Of a stretch of 64,000 nucleotides of DNA, positions 42,125 through 51,698 are shown piece by piece. The stretch comes from Burkholderiales bacterium (GTDB lineage: Bacteria; Pseudomonadota; Gammaproteobacteria; Burkholderiales; Burkholderiaceae_C), in NCBI GenBank assembly GCA_017307865.1, contig JAFKGE010000017.1, positions 1 to 64,000 on the forward strand, in the 5' to 3' direction. A program made the position numbers and the translations under genes. Position 1 is the stretch's first letter; each line of letters starts with the position of its first letter. The notes beneath the pieces are model-generated. The model ran no database searches and was not told where the DNA came from. It saw nothing but the letters and a program-made list of their open reading frames with translations.

Positions 42125-43273
42125 ATGACCCACCCCCCCGAGCCCGACTGGGACCCCCTTGCCCCCGAGGTGCAGGCCGACCCGCGCACCGCCGTCGACG
42201 CCCTGCGTGAACACTGCCCGGTCGTCTTCGACCGCGGCGGCACGGCCACCGTGCTGCGTCACGCCGACGTGCTGCGCGTGCTGCACGACCCCGCCACCTT
42301 CAGCAGCTCGGTGTCGGCCCACCCGGCCGTGCCCAACGGCTACGACCCGCCGCGCCACACCGCCTATCGGCGGGCGCTGGACCCCTTCTTCGCGCCCCAG
42401 CGCATCCGCCACTTCGGGCCCCAGTGCCGCCGGCTGGCGGTGCGCACCGTGCAGGAGGCGCTGACCCTGGGCGATGTGGACGTCGGCCGCGAACTGGCCC
42501 TGCCCTTTGCCGCCCGCGTGCAATCGGCCTTTCTGGGCTGGCCCGGGCTGATCCAGGACGAACTGCTGGACTGGTTGCAGCGCAGCCATGCCGCCACGCG
42601 TTCGGGCGATCGCCGGCAGACGGCCGCCGTGGCGCGCGAGTTCGAGGCCTTCGTCGAGCGCGTGCGTGACGCACGCACCGGCGCGCCGCCCACGCAGGAC
42701 ATCAGCACCGAGCTGATGCACGTGCAGATCGACGGCCGGCCGCTGGACCTGCGCGAGCTGTCCAGCGTGCTGCGCAACTGGACTGTGGGCGAGATCGGCA
42801 CCATTGCCGCCTCGGTCGGCATCCTGCTGCACTGGCTGGCCACCGAGCCCGACTGGCAGCAGCGCCTGCGCGACGAGCCGGCGCTGCTGCCGGCCGCCAT
42901 CGACGAGGTGCTGCGCCGCGACGGGCCGCTGCCGGCCAACCGGCGCGTCACCACCCGCGCCGTGGAACTGGGCGGGCGCCCCTTGCCCGCCGGCACGCGC
43001 CTGTCACTCAACTGGATCGCGGCCAACCGCGACCCGCGGGCGCTCGCCGAGCCGGACCGCCTGCGCCTGGACCGTGACCCGGCCCTCAATCTGCTGTACG
43101 GCACGGGCATCCACGTGTGCCCCGGTGCGCCGCTGGCCCGGCTGGAATTGCGCCTGCTGCTGGAAGAAGTGCTGATCCGCACGCAGTCGATCGCGCTGCC
43201 CGCGGGGCACACGCCCACGCGCGCCGCGACGCCCGACGCCGGCTACGCCCAGTTGCGCATCCGGCTGCGCTGA
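42125..43273 (+). CDS. Cytochrome P450
   Basis: A 382-residue soluble bacterial P450. Heme-binding loop 'YGTGIHVCPGAPLARLELR' with the Cys thiolate at about residue 332; E-x-x-R in 'IDEVLRRDGPLPANRRV'. The I-helix reads 'TVGEIGTIAASVGILLHWLA': the oxygen-activating Thr is present, but the usual acid before it (A-G-x-D/E-T) is replaced by Gly. No ferredoxin or reductase gene is adjacent. Substrate unknown. Confidence 0.92.
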   Translation: MTHPPEPDWDPLAPEVQADPRTAVDALREHCPVVFDRGGTATVLRHADVLRVLHDPATFSSSVSAHPAVPNGYDPPRHTAYRRALDPFFAPQRIRHFGPQCRRLAVRTVQEALTLGDVDVGRELALPFAARVQSAFLGWPGLIQDELLDWLQRSHAATRSGDRRQTAAVAREFEAFVERVRDARTGAPPTQDISTELMHVQIDGRPLDLRELSSVLRNWTVGEIGTIAASVGILLHWLATEPDWQQRLRDEPALLPAAIDEVLRRDGPLPANRRVTTRAVELGGRPLPAGTRLSLNWIAANRDPRALAEPDRLRLDRDPALNLLYGTGIHVCPGAPLARLELRLLLEEVLIRTQSIALPAGHTPTRAATPDAGYAQLRIRLR

Positions 43274-43286
43274 AGCGGCGCGCCCC

Positions 43287-44141
43287 TCAGATCAGATCGC
43301 CGCCCAGCGCCCGCAGGCGCTCGGCAATGTGGTCGCGGTCGGGGGCCTGGTCGGCCTGACGCAAGTACACCGCCAGATCGGCGCGCGCGCGCTGCAGCTC
43401 GCCCAGCTCTGCCAACGCCAGGCCGCGTTCGCGGTATTCGTCCCAGGCACGCGGCAGCAGGGTGATCAGGCGGTCCTGCACCGCCACCGCGCGCTGCCAG
43501 TCCTGCGCGCTGTGGTGGATGTGCTTGAGGTTGCCCAACATGCGCGCCAGGATCTGGCGTGGCGTGGCGCCTTCCAGAAACAGGGTGAGCGGCAGTTCCT
43601 GCGCAAAACCGGGGCCGCTGGCCGGGCGCGTCCATTCGTCCAGCCGCTCGCGCAGCTCGCCCTGGCTCAGCGACTGGCCGGTGAAGGGGTCGATCACCAC
43701 GCGCCCCTCGTCCAGATGGGCCTGCACCAGAAAGTGGCCCGGAAAACTCACGCCATCGACCGCCAGCTCGATGCTGCGCGCCAGCTCCAGCCACAGCACG
43801 GCCAGCGAGATCGGAATGCCGCGGCGGGTGTGCAGCACCCGGTGCAGGTAGCTGTTTTCGACCGCGTAGTAGTCGTTGGCGTTGCCGGCAAAACCCAGCT
43901 CGCCGAAAAAGAACTGACCCAGCGCGCTCAGCCGGTCGAACACCGGCGCCTGCCGGCTCACCTGCCGCTGCAGGCGCGCCGCCAGCTGATCCACGTCGGC
44001 CAGCACCTGCTGCACGTCCAGCTCGGGCCAGTCGTCCTGTGCCAGGCTGGCCGCCGCCTCCAGCAACGGCAGGTCGTCGTCGCTCTGCACCAGAACGGCG
44101 AAGTACTGAAGAGGGGTCGGTGTGGCCCAGTCGTGTTGCAT
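43287..44141 (-). CDS. SirB1-family transglutaminase-like/TPR protein
   Basis: A 284-residue protein. The SirB1 core is 'SYLHRVLHTRRGIPISLAVLWLELARSIELAVDGVSFPGHFLVQA', with a Cys-less transglutaminase-like fold, then a C-terminal tetratricopeptide pair ('LGNLKHIHHSAQDWQRAVAVQDRLITLLP' and 'EYRERGLALAELGELQRARADLAVYL'). Role uncertain. The order SirB1-murJ-rpsT is common in Burkholderiales. Confidence 0.87.
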   Translation of the reverse strand: MQHDWATPTPLQYFAVLVQSDDDLPLLEAAASLAQDDWPELDVQQVLADVDQLAARLQRQVSRQAPVFDRLSALGQFFFGELGFAGNANDYYAVENSYLHRVLHTRRGIPISLAVLWLELARSIELAVDGVSFPGHFLVQAHLDEGRVVIDPFTGQSLSQGELRERLDEWTRPASGPGFAQELPLTLFLEGATPRQILARMLGNLKHIHHSAQDWQRAVAVQDRLITLLPRAWDEYRERGLALAELGELQRARADLAVYLRQADQAPDRDHIAERLRALGGDLI

Positions 44142-44200
44142 GCGTGCCCTGCGGGCTGCTGGCGCAGCGTCGTCCCCGTGACTGTAGCCCGAGCGGCGCC

Positions 44201-45754
44201 TCAACGCCGAAGCAGGGTGCGCAGGCGCAGGCCGCTGAGCGCCAGGGTGCCGAAGTAGATCAGCGCCGCGCCCAGGCCCACCCCGCCCAGCAGGCCGACG
44301 CGCGGCCACGTCGGCGTGGCCAGCCAGTCGAAGTGGCGCGCCGCCCACAGCAGAAAGGCGGTCAGCACCACCGTGGCCAGCGCCACCTGACTACCGAAGC
44401 GCCCCCAGCCCGGCGCCGGCCGAAAGTGGCCGCGGCGCACCAGACCGTGCAGCAGCCAGGCGGCATTGATCAAGGCCCCCAGGCCAATCGACAGCGTGAG
44501 CGCCGCGTGCTGCAGAAAGGGCACGAACAGCGCATTGAACGCCTGCGTGATGACCAGCACCGCCACCGCGATCTTCACCGGCGTGCGGATGTCCAGGCTG
44601 GCGTAGTAGCCCGGCGCCAGCACCTTTACCGCCACCAGGCCCAGCAGGCCCACGCCGTACAGGGTCAGGGCGAAGGCGGTGCGCTCGACGTCGTGAGCCG
44701 AAAAGCGCCCGTGGTGAAACAGCGTGGCGATCAGCGGCGTGGCGAAGCTGAGCAGCGCCGCGGCGCAGGGCACGGTCAGCAGCACCACCAGCCGCAGGCC
44801 CCAGTCCAGCATCTGCGAATAGCGCGCGTCGTCGCCGCTGGCGCGCGCCGCCGCCAGCTGCGGGGTCAGCACCACGCCCAACGCCACACCCAGCAGCGCG
44901 GTCGGAAACTCCATCAACCGGTCGGCATAGAACAGCCAGGTCACGCTGCCCACCGCCAGATGCGAGGCGATCTGCGTGTTGATCAGCAGCGACAGCTGCG
45001 CCACGCCCACACCCAGCAGCGCCGGCAGCATCAGGCCGAGCACCTGCCGCACCCCCGCGTCGCGCCAGGCCGACCGCACGCGCGCGGGCCACAGGCCGAT
45101 GCGCGGCAGCAGGCCCAGGCGCGCCAGCGCCGGCACCTGCACCGCCAGTTGCAGCAGGCCGCCGACCAGCACGCCGCCGGCCATGGCGTAGATGGGCTCC
45201 ACGCCCCGGCGCGCCAGCCAAGGCGCACCCAGCCAGGCCGCCAAGATCATGGCCAGGTTCAGCAGCACCGGCGTGGCGGCCGGCACAGCAAAGTGCCGCC
45301 ACGTGTTCAGGATGCCGGCCGACAGGGCCACCAGCGACATGCAGCCGATGTACGGGAACATCCAGCGCGTCATCAGCACGCCGGCGTCGAAGCTGGGGCC
45401 GTCGAGCCCGCTGGCCAGCGCCCACACCAGCGCCGGCGCCGCGACGATGCCCAGCACGGTCACGGCCACCAGCACCCAGGCCAGCACGGTGGCCACCGCG
45501 TCGATCAGCTGGTGCGTGGCGGCGTCGCCCGCGCTGGCCCGGCTGCGCGCCAGCACCGGCACGAAAGCCTGGCTGAAGGCGCCCTCGGCAAACAGGCGCC
45601 GCAGCAGGTTGGGAATGCGAAAGGCGACGTTGAAGGCGTCGGTCAGTCCGTTGACGCCGAACACCGAGGCCATCAGCAAATCGCGCACCAGGCCCGTGAT
45701 GCGCGAGGCCAGGGTGAGCAGGGAAACGGTGGAAGCGGCTTTGAACAGGCTCAC
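44201..45754 (-). CDS. murJ: Lipid II flippase MurJ (MviN)
   Basis: A 517-residue membrane protein of about 14 helices that moves the peptidoglycan precursor lipid II across the inner membrane. N-terminal 'TVSLLTLASRITGLVRDLLMASVFGVNGLTDAFNVAFRIPNLLRRLFAEGAFSQAFVPV' is the family hallmark, with the functional Arg residues. GTG 45754 starts VSLFKAASTV; the frame extends upstream without a start of quality. Divergent from rpsT. Confidence 0.93.
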   Translation of the reverse strand: MSLFKAASTVSLLTLASRITGLVRDLLMASVFGVNGLTDAFNVAFRIPNLLRRLFAEGAFSQAFVPVLARSRASAGDAATHQLIDAVATVLAWVLVAVTVLGIVAAPALVWALASGLDGPSFDAGVLMTRWMFPYIGCMSLVALSAGILNTWRHFAVPAATPVLLNLAMILAAWLGAPWLARRGVEPIYAMAGGVLVGGLLQLAVQVPALARLGLLPRIGLWPARVRSAWRDAGVRQVLGLMLPALLGVGVAQLSLLINTQIASHLAVGSVTWLFYADRLMEFPTALLGVALGVVLTPQLAAARASGDDARYSQMLDWGLRLVVLLTVPCAAALLSFATPLIATLFHHGRFSAHDVERTAFALTLYGVGLLGLVAVKVLAPGYYASLDIRTPVKIAVAVLVITQAFNALFVPFLQHAALTLSIGLGALINAAWLLHGLVRRGHFRPAPGWGRFGSQVALATVVLTAFLLWAARHFDWLATPTWPRVGLLGGVGLGAALIYFGTLALSGLRLRTLLRR

Positions 45755-45863
45755 GAGGGGCTCTCGGCAAGGCCCTGCAGTGTAGCCGCCGCCCGCCGAA
45801 ACTCGCAAAAGAGTAGAATGCGCGGTTTGCCGACAACATCCTCAAACCAAAAGGAACATTGAA

Positions 45864-46166
45864 ATGGCTGCTGGAAAGCCCAAGAAAAAGAACCCGCGCC
45901 TGGCGTCGGGCCGCAAACGCGCGCGTCAGGACGTCGCGCTGAACGCCGCGAACACCTCGTTGCGCTCCAAATACCGCACCTCGGTCAAGAACGTCGAGAA
46001 GGCCGTGCTGGCCGGCGACAAGACCAAGGCGCAGGCCGCCTTCGCCATCATGCAGTCGGTGGTCGACAACGTGGCCGACAAGGGCATCTTCCACAAGAAC
46101 AAGGCCGCGCGCGACAAGAGCCGCCTGTCGGCCAAGCTCAAGGCGCTGACCCAGGTCGCGGCCTGA
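45864..46166 (+). CDS. rpsT: 30S ribosomal protein S20
   Basis: A 100-residue Lys/Arg/Ala-rich protein starting [20 protein letters not shown] with the S20 core '[20 protein letters not shown]' and '[21 protein letters not shown]'. A TAGAAT -10-like element lies at 45814-45819 and AAAAGGAAC precedes the ATG. Monocistronic with its own terminator. Confidence 0.97.
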   Translation: MAAGKPKKKNPRLASGRKRARQDVALNAANTSLRSKYRTSVKNVEKAVLAGDKTKAQAAFAIMQSVVDNVADKGIFHKNKAARDKSRLSAKLKALTQVAA

Positions 46167-46251
46167 GTCCAGGCCCTCAACCGCCCGGAGCGATCGTCCA
46201 CTGACCCGCTCCGCCGTTTGAATCGGGTGCGCTGTCGGCAAACAGCACAAG

Positions 46252-46273
46252 AACCGCCTTCGGGCGGTTTTTT
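46252..46273 (+). terminator. Rho-independent terminator of rpsT
   Basis: AACCGCC (46252-46258), TTCG tetraloop, GGCGGTT (46263-46269), then a T tract. It is 85 bases after the rpsT stop and also faces the exporter outer-membrane gene. Confidence 0.93.
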
Positions 46274-46307
46274 CGTTTCCGGGCGCTGCCGCTCTGAGTG
46301 GCGCCGC

Positions 46308-47852
46308 TCAGGCACCGGGCGCGCCGGCATTCGGCGTCCCGGCCGAGGCCTGGTACAGCGCGATGCTGTCGGCCAGCCGCTGCGCCTGCGCCGCGATCAG
46401 GCCGACCTGGCTTTGCTGCGCCTGCTGCCGCGCCAGCAAGACCTGCACGTAGCCGGCGGCACCGAGCGCGTATTGCCGCTCGACCGAGCGCAGGACCTCG
46501 CGCGCCGCGCCGTCGGCTGCCGCCTGGGCAGCCAGGGCCTGCGCATCGTGGTCAAGCGCGCGCAAGGCGTCGGCCACCTCGCGCAGCGCGCCCAGCACCA
46601 CGCCCTGGTAGTTGGCCCCGGCGGCATCGAGCGCCGCCAGCGAGGCGCGCCGTTCGGCCGGCAAGCCGGGGTTGAACAGCGGCTGCGTCAACTGCCCGAG
46701 CAGCGCCCAGGCGGCCGAGGCGCCGCCGAACAAGGCCCCCGCCGTCAGCGCCTGGCTGCCCAGGCTGGCACTCAGTTCGATCTGCGGGTACAGCTTGGCC
46801 ACCGCCACCCCGTGCTCGGCGTTGGCGGCGTGCAGCAGCGCCTCGGCGGCCTGGATGTCGGGACGGCGGCGCGCCAGTTCGGACGGCAGGACCACCGGCA
46901 TGACGGTGGGCAAGCTGAATTCGGCCAGGTTGAAATCCGGCACCGGCGTCACCCCCGGCGCCTGGCCGGCCAGCACGGCCAGCCCGTGCTCGCTTTGATC
47001 GAGCTGCTTGCGCAACAGCGGCACGCCGGCGCGCGTCTGCTCGATCTGCGCCTGCAAGGCCAGCAGTTCATCGGGCGCGGCCTGGCCCAGGCGCACGCGC
47101 TCGCGCGTCAGGCCGAACTGTTCCTGCTGCACGCCCAGCAGCGCCTCGGTGGCGGCGATCTGTCCGGCCAGCCGGGCGCGCCCGATGGCGGTGGCGGCAA
47201 TGCTGCCCGCCAGCGTCAGGCGGGCGCCCTCCAGTTGCTGGCGTCGATGATCGGTGCGTGCCGCCAGTGCCTCCAGCGCGCGCCGATTGCCGCCCGACAG
47301 GTCGAGCCGATAGCGCACGCCGACGCTGGCGCTGTACAGATTGAATTCGCGCGCATCGCCGGCCTGACCCTGCACGCTGGGGTTCAGGCGCTGGCGCTGC
47401 GCCCCCAGGTTGCCACTGACCTGCGGGTACAGGGTCGATCCGGCCTGCGCGGCGTAGGTCTCGTCGGCCTGGCGCAAGGTGGCCTCGGCCGCCGCCAGCG
47501 TGGGGCTGGCGGCGAAGGCCTGCTCGATCCAGTCGTCCAGCCGCCGCGAACCCAGGCTGCGCCACCATTGCGCCGGCACCGGCGCGCCCACCCCGAGGCT
47601 CTGCGTCCCGCCCAAATCGGTGGCGGCCGATGCCGTCTGCGCCGGCAAGGGCGTCGCCGTGTAAGCAGCCACCTTCGGCGCCGGCGGGCGCTGAAAATCA
47701 GGGCCGGCGGCGCAACCGACCAGCAGGCCGAGCGCGGCCAGCGTGGCCAGCACCGGCACCATGTGCGGGGGTGCGCCGGCGCCTCGGCCGGCGCCCGGCG
47801 GGACAGCGAGCCCATAGCGCGGCGTGACGATGCAGGCAGTGTTGCGTCTCAT
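46308..47852 (-). CDS. TolC/OprM-type outer-membrane efflux lipoprotein (NodT family)
   Basis: A 514-residue outer-membrane factor. Lipobox 'LAALGLLVGCAAG' after a long N-region; then the mature start 'GPDFQRPPAPKVAAYT' typical of NodT-family proteins. The two OEP repeats are visible ('WRSLGSRRLDDWIEQAFAASPTLAAAEATLRQADE' and 'RRPDIQAAEALLHAANAEHGVAVAKLYPQIELSASLG'). It is last in the exporter operon, 39 bases after the ATPase, and forms the outer-membrane exit. Confidence 0.92.
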   Translation of the reverse strand: MRRNTACIVTPRYGLAVPPGAGRGAGAPPHMVPVLATLAALGLLVGCAAGPDFQRPPAPKVAAYTATPLPAQTASAATDLGGTQSLGVGAPVPAQWWRSLGSRRLDDWIEQAFAASPTLAAAEATLRQADETYAAQAGSTLYPQVSGNLGAQRQRLNPSVQGQAGDAREFNLYSASVGVRYRLDLSGGNRRALEALAARTDHRRQQLEGARLTLAGSIAATAIGRARLAGQIAATEALLGVQQEQFGLTRERVRLGQAAPDELLALQAQIEQTRAGVPLLRKQLDQSEHGLAVLAGQAPGVTPVPDFNLAEFSLPTVMPVVLPSELARRRPDIQAAEALLHAANAEHGVAVAKLYPQIELSASLGSQALTAGALFGGASAAWALLGQLTQPLFNPGLPAERRASLAALDAAGANYQGVVLGALREVADALRALDHDAQALAAQAAADGAAREVLRSVERQYALGAAGYVQVLLARQQAQQSQVGLIAAQAQRLADSIALYQASAGTPNAGAPGA

Positions 47853-47891
47853 GTCCGACTCCTTGAGCGCCTGGCGCTCGATTGGCAGCGC

Positions 47892-48602
47892 TCAATCGAG
47901 CGCCCGCCCCTCCCCCGCCTCCTCGTGCGTCACGCCGTCGCGGATGTGATAGATGCGTTTGAAGGTGGGAATGATCTTTTCGTCGTGCGTGACGACGATG
48001 ATGGCGGTCTCGTACTTGCGCGCCATGTCGTTGAGAATGCGCACCACGGCCATGGCGCGCTGCGAATCGAGGGGCGCCGTCGGCTCGTCGGCCAGGATCA
48101 CCGGCGGGCGGTTGACCAGGCCGCGCGCGATCGCCACGCGCTGCTGCTCGCCACCCGAAAGCTGCGCCGGCATGGCCTGGGCGCGGTGCTGCACGTCCAG
48201 CGCCGTCAGCAGCTCGAGCGCCCGCTTGCGCGCCTCGTCGTTGGACGCGCCGGCCAGCATCGGCAGCAGCGCCACGTTGTCGGTGACATCGAGAAACGGG
48301 ATCAGGTAGGGCGCCTGGAACACGAAGCCGATCTTGTCGCGCCGCAGCGCGCGCAGATCGCGCACCTTCCAGCCGTCGTCGTAGATCACCTCATCGCCCA
48401 GCGTCATGCGGCCGGCCGTGGGGTCGATCACCGCGCCCAGGCACTTCAGCAGCGTGCTCTTGCCCGAACCCGAAGGCCCGATCAGGCCCACCACCTCGCC
48501 CGGCGCGACCTGCATGTTCACGTCCCGCAGCGCCAGCACGGCCGTGTCGCCGCTGCCGTAGCGCTTGGACAGCCCCTCGATGCGAATGCCCTTGCCGGCC
48601 AT
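47892..48602 (-). CDS. ABC exporter ATP-binding protein (DevA/LolD type)
   Basis: A 236-residue ATPase. Walker A '[17 protein letters not shown]', Q-loop '[15 protein letters not shown]', signature '[15 protein letters not shown]', Walker B '[12 protein letters not shown]', H-loop 'VTHDEKII'. It is five bases after the permease gene and pairs with it in a MacB/Dev-like exporter. Confidence 0.94.
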   Translation of the reverse strand: MAGKGIRIEGLSKRYGSGDTAVLALRDVNMQVAPGEVVGLIGPSGSGKSTLLKCLGAVIDPTAGRMTLGDEVIYDDGWKVRDLRALRRDKIGFVFQAPYLIPFLDVTDNVALLPMLAGASNDEARKRALELLTALDVQHRAQAMPAQLSGGEQQRVAIARGLVNRPPVILADEPTAPLDSQRAMAVVRILNDMARKYETAIIVVTHDEKIIPTFKRIYHIRDGVTHEEAGEGRALD

Positions 48603-48607
48603 GGTGC

Positions 48608-49807
48608 TCACCCGATCGCCTCGGCCGGATCGACCTTCAGCGCCATGCGGATCGCCACCAGACTGGCCAGCACGCAGATCGCCATCAGGGCGAAGAAGCC
48701 GGCGATCGAGTCCTCGGGCACCAGCAGCACGTATTTGGGAAAGATGGGCGCCGCGAAGGTGGCGCTGATCTTGCCGACCACGAAGCCGATCAGCCCCAGC
48801 ACCAGCGCCTGCTGCAGGATCATGCCGGCGATGGTGCGGTTGCGCGTGCCGATCAGCTTGAGCACGGCGATCTCGCGGATCTTGTCCATCGTCAGCGTGT
48901 AGATGATGAAGGCGACGATGGCCGCGCTGACCAGCGCCAGAATCACCAGGAACATGCCGATCTGCTTGGCCGAGGTGGCGATCAGCTTGCCCAGCACGAT
49001 GCCTTCCATCTGCGCGCGGTCGTATACCGTCAGGCGCTTCCAGCGCCGGATCGGCTCGGCCACCTGCGCCGGCGCGAAGCCGGGCTGGGCGCGCACCAGC
49101 ACGGCGTTGACCGAGCTGTTGCTGGTCTGGGTGGCGATGACGGCATCGAGCAGGCCGGGCACGCCGGGACGGTTGAAGGCCGGGTTGGCCTCGGTGCGCC
49201 GCCGCTGCATCAGGATGGCGTCGTTGTCCTTGAGAAACTGCGCTTCCTGCGCGTCCTTGAGCGGGATGAACACCATCGGATCGCCGCCCGAGGACACCAT
49301 GCGGCGCGTGAGGCCGACCACGCGGTAGTGGTTGCGCCGGATCTTCAGCTCGTCGCCCAGCTGAAACCCCGAGGCCAGGTCGGCCACCGCCTCGTAGTGG
49401 CCGCGCGTGATCTGCCGGCCGGCCACCAGCTGCGGCGGCCAGCCCGGATCGCCCGGACCGCCGGCGGTGATGCCCACCACCATGGCGCGCACGTCGCGCT
49501 GGCCCTGGCCGACCTGCATCGTCAGGTAGGTCACGTTGACCGCCTGCGCCACGCCGGGCATGGCGCGAATGCCGCGCCACAGGTCGTCCGGCACGCTGGA
49601 CGACTCGGCATAGGGCCCCAGCGTGTCCTTCTGCACCACCCACAGATCGGCCCCGCTCGCGTCGAGCAACACTTTGCCGTCGTCGACCATGCCCCGGTAC
49701 ACGCCGGCCATGGTCAGCGTGACCCCGATCAACAAGCCCAGGCCGACCCCGGTGAAGATGAACTTGCCCCAGGCATGCAGGATGTCGCGCCCGGCCAGGC
49801 TGATCAT
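48608..49807 (-). CDS. FtsX-type ABC exporter permease (DevC-like)
   Basis: A 399-residue protein with one N-terminal membrane helix, a ~220-residue periplasmic domain, and three C-terminal helices with the FtsX signature 'IYTLTMDKIREIAVLKLIGTRNRTI'. This is the DevC topology. Its ATG overlaps the adaptor stop (ATGA). It acts with the adjacent ATPase, adaptor and outer-membrane factor. Confidence 0.92.
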   Translation of the reverse strand: MISLAGRDILHAWGKFIFTGVGLGLLIGVTLTMAGVYRGMVDDGKVLLDASGADLWVVQKDTLGPYAESSSVPDDLWRGIRAMPGVAQAVNVTYLTMQVGQGQRDVRAMVVGITAGGPGDPGWPPQLVAGRQITRGHYEAVADLASGFQLGDELKIRRNHYRVVGLTRRMVSSGGDPMVFIPLKDAQEAQFLKDNDAILMQRRRTEANPAFNRPGVPGLLDAVIATQTSNSSVNAVLVRAQPGFAPAQVAEPIRRWKRLTVYDRAQMEGIVLGKLIATSAKQIGMFLVILALVSAAIVAFIIYTLTMDKIREIAVLKLIGTRNRTIAGMILQQALVLGLIGFVVGKISATFAAPIFPKYVLLVPEDSIAGFFALMAICVLASLVAIRMALKVDPAEAIG

Positions 49808-50955
49808 GGCGACACCCCGGCAATGCGCTCGACCACCTGGATGCGGCTGCGCGCGCTCAGGGTCTTCTCGCTGTACACCACCACCTGCTCGCCCGCGGCC
49901 AGGCCCTGCGCCACCTGGACCCAGCCGTCCAGGTCGCCGCGGCCAGGTGTCACCGCCGCGAAGGCCAGCTTGCCGTCGGTCATTTTCCAGACGCCCCGCT
50001 GGCCGCCGACGGTGCGCAGCGCCGCGTTCGGAATGGCGGGCGCCGCGGCCAGCGCGGGCAATTGCACGGTCACCTCGGCCAGCTCGCCGACCGGCGGCAA
50101 GGAGGCCGGTGGCGCATCGAAGCTCAGCTTGGCCAGCGTTTCCTCGGTCACGGCGTCGGCGCGCGGCTCCACGCGCAGCACGCGGGCGTCCAGCGCCTGG
50201 CCGCGTCGCGACCGCAGCACCGCCTTGGCCGGCAAGCCGGCCGCCAGCCCCTCGGCCGCGATCTGGTCGAAGCGCGTGTCCACCCACAGGCTGGCCGGGT
50301 CGATGAGTTCGATCACCGCCTGCCCGGCCACCACCGTGGTGCCGGGATCGACGTCGCGCGCCACCACCAGTCCGGCCACCGGCGCCACCAGCACCAGGTT
50401 GCCGCGCTGCGCGCGCACCGCCTGCAACTCGGCACGCAGCCGGGCGCCGTCGGCGCGCGCCGCCACCAGCGCGGCATCGGCCAGCGCCAGCTCCTGGCGC
50501 TTGATGACGGCCTGCTCCTCGCTGGTGCCACGCGCCGCCAGCAGCTGCTCGTAGCGCGCCGCCTGCGTGCGGGCAAAGACCTGCCTGGCCTCGGCCTGGC
50601 GCAGGGCCGCGTCGGCGCTGACGATGGCGGCCTGCTGCGCGCGCAGGCGCTCGTCCAGATCGACCGGGTCCATCTCGCCCAGCACCTGGCCGGCGGCCAC
50701 GTGATCGCCCACCTGCACGTCGACGCGGCGCACGCGCCCGGCGCCGGTGGGGCCGATCTTGTAGGTGTAGCGCGCCTGCACCGTGCCGATGCCGGCCAGC
50801 GCCGGCGCGATGCTGCGCGATTCGACCTGCGTCACCGTCACGGCCACCGGCGCCAGCGGCCCCGAGCGCAGGGCGACGTAGGCGAACAGCACCGCCAGCG
50901 GCACGGTGACGGCCAGCAGCGTGAGCGTGCGGCGTTGCAGGCGTGGAAATTTCAT
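49804..50955 (-). CDS. Periplasmic adaptor (HlyD/membrane-fusion) protein
   Basis: A 383-residue adaptor with an N-terminal membrane anchor (LTLLAVTVPLAVLFAYVAL), split lipoyl halves ('GRVRRVDVQVGDHVAAGQVLGEMDP' and 'LVLVAPVAGLVVARDVDPGTTVVAGQAVIELID'), an alpha-helical hairpin ('RLRAQQAAIVSADAALRQAEARQVFARTQAARYEQLL') and beta-barrel/proximal domains. ATGA overlaps on both sides, with tetR and the permease. Confidence 0.92.
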   Translation of the reverse strand: MKFPRLQRRTLTLLAVTVPLAVLFAYVALRSGPLAPVAVTVTQVESRSIAPALAGIGTVQARYTYKIGPTGAGRVRRVDVQVGDHVAAGQVLGEMDPVDLDERLRAQQAAIVSADAALRQAEARQVFARTQAARYEQLLAARGTSEEQAVIKRQELALADAALVAARADGARLRAELQAVRAQRGNLVLVAPVAGLVVARDVDPGTTVVAGQAVIELIDPASLWVDTRFDQIAAEGLAAGLPAKAVLRSRRGQALDARVLRVEPRADAVTEETLAKLSFDAPPASLPPVGELAEVTVQLPALAAAPAIPNAALRTVGGQRGVWKMTDGKLAFAAVTPGRGDLDGWVQVAQGLAAGEQVVVYSEKTLSARSRIQVVERIAGVSP

Positions 50956-51560
50956 GGCGCACTCCCGATGCCGCGGCGGTAGATGGCGAACGCTCCCGGC
51001 GCCGCGTGGCGAATCTGGCCCACCTTGCCCGCCAGCAGCGACTGCATGACCAAACCCTGGATGGTGCCGATGAACAGCACCGCCGCCGCGTCCACGTCGA
51101 GCGCGCGGTCGAACTTGCCCTGCGCCTTGCCGGCGTCGAGCAGTCGGCGCAGGCGCACGCCGTACTGCTGCAGCAGCGTGCGCACCATCTGCTTGGGCAG
51201 GCTGTCGTCGGCGCGCTGCAGCTCGCCGAACAGCAGGCGCGGCACGCCCGGGTGCCGGGCGACGAAGTCGATGTGCGCCATGAACATGGCCTCCAGCGCG
51301 GCGGCCGGGCCAGCGGCCTGCGCGGCCGCCTGGTCGATGCGGGCCAACAGGCGCTCGCTGACCCAGGTCATGCAGGCCTGCACGATCGCGTCCCTGCTCG
51401 GGAAGTGCCGAAACAGCGCTCCCTGGGTCAGGCCCATGCGCTCGGCGATGGCGGCGGTGGTGATGTCGCTCGGGTTTTGCCGGGCGGCCAGGTCGATCAG
51501 GGCCGCCACGGTGGCTGCGCGCCGCTCGTCGGCCGGCAGGTGTCGTGCGCGTTCGGTCAT
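50952..51560 (-). CDS. TetR-family repressor of the exporter operon
   Basis: A 202-residue TetR protein: helix-turn-helix 'PSDITTAAIAERMGLTQGALFRHFPSRDAIVQAC' at residues ~30-65 and a ligand domain 'HPGVPRLLFGELQRADDSLPKQMV'. First gene of the five-gene operon tetR-adaptor-permease-ATPase-OMF. A palindrome 22 bases before its ATG is the likely operator. Confidence 0.9.
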   Translation of the reverse strand: MTERARHLPADERRAATVAALIDLAARQNPSDITTAAIAERMGLTQGALFRHFPSRDAIVQACMTWVSERLLARIDQAAAQAAGPAAALEAMFMAHIDFVARHPGVPRLLFGELQRADDSLPKQMVRTLLQQYGVRLRRLLDAGKAQGKFDRALDVDAAAVLFIGTIQGLVMQSLLAGKVGQIRHAAPGAFAIYRRGIGSAP

Positions 51561-51581
51561 GGTCGGGCAGCGTCATGAAGT

Positions 51582-51597
51582 TAGTAATTGATTACTA
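51582..51597. promoter_or_regulatory. TetR-type operator palindrome
   Basis: TAGTAAT (51582-51588), TG, ATTACTA (51591-51597): perfect inverted repeat, 22 bases upstream of the tetR ATG, AT-rich against a GC-rich background. Consistent with autorepression of the exporter operon. Confidence 0.7.
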
Positions 51598-51698
51598 TCT
51601 TATGGCCATCGCCCGATGTCATGCAAGCCGCGCATCGCCTGCCCACTTCAGGAAAGGGGTCACCCGTCTTTCAGGCGCAACAGACCGGCACCGGCCGT

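Noticed and set aside
46218-48902. 894-codon plus-strand frame opposite the exporter genes
   Set aside because: Antisense artefact of GC-rich codons over OMF and ABC ATPase genes.
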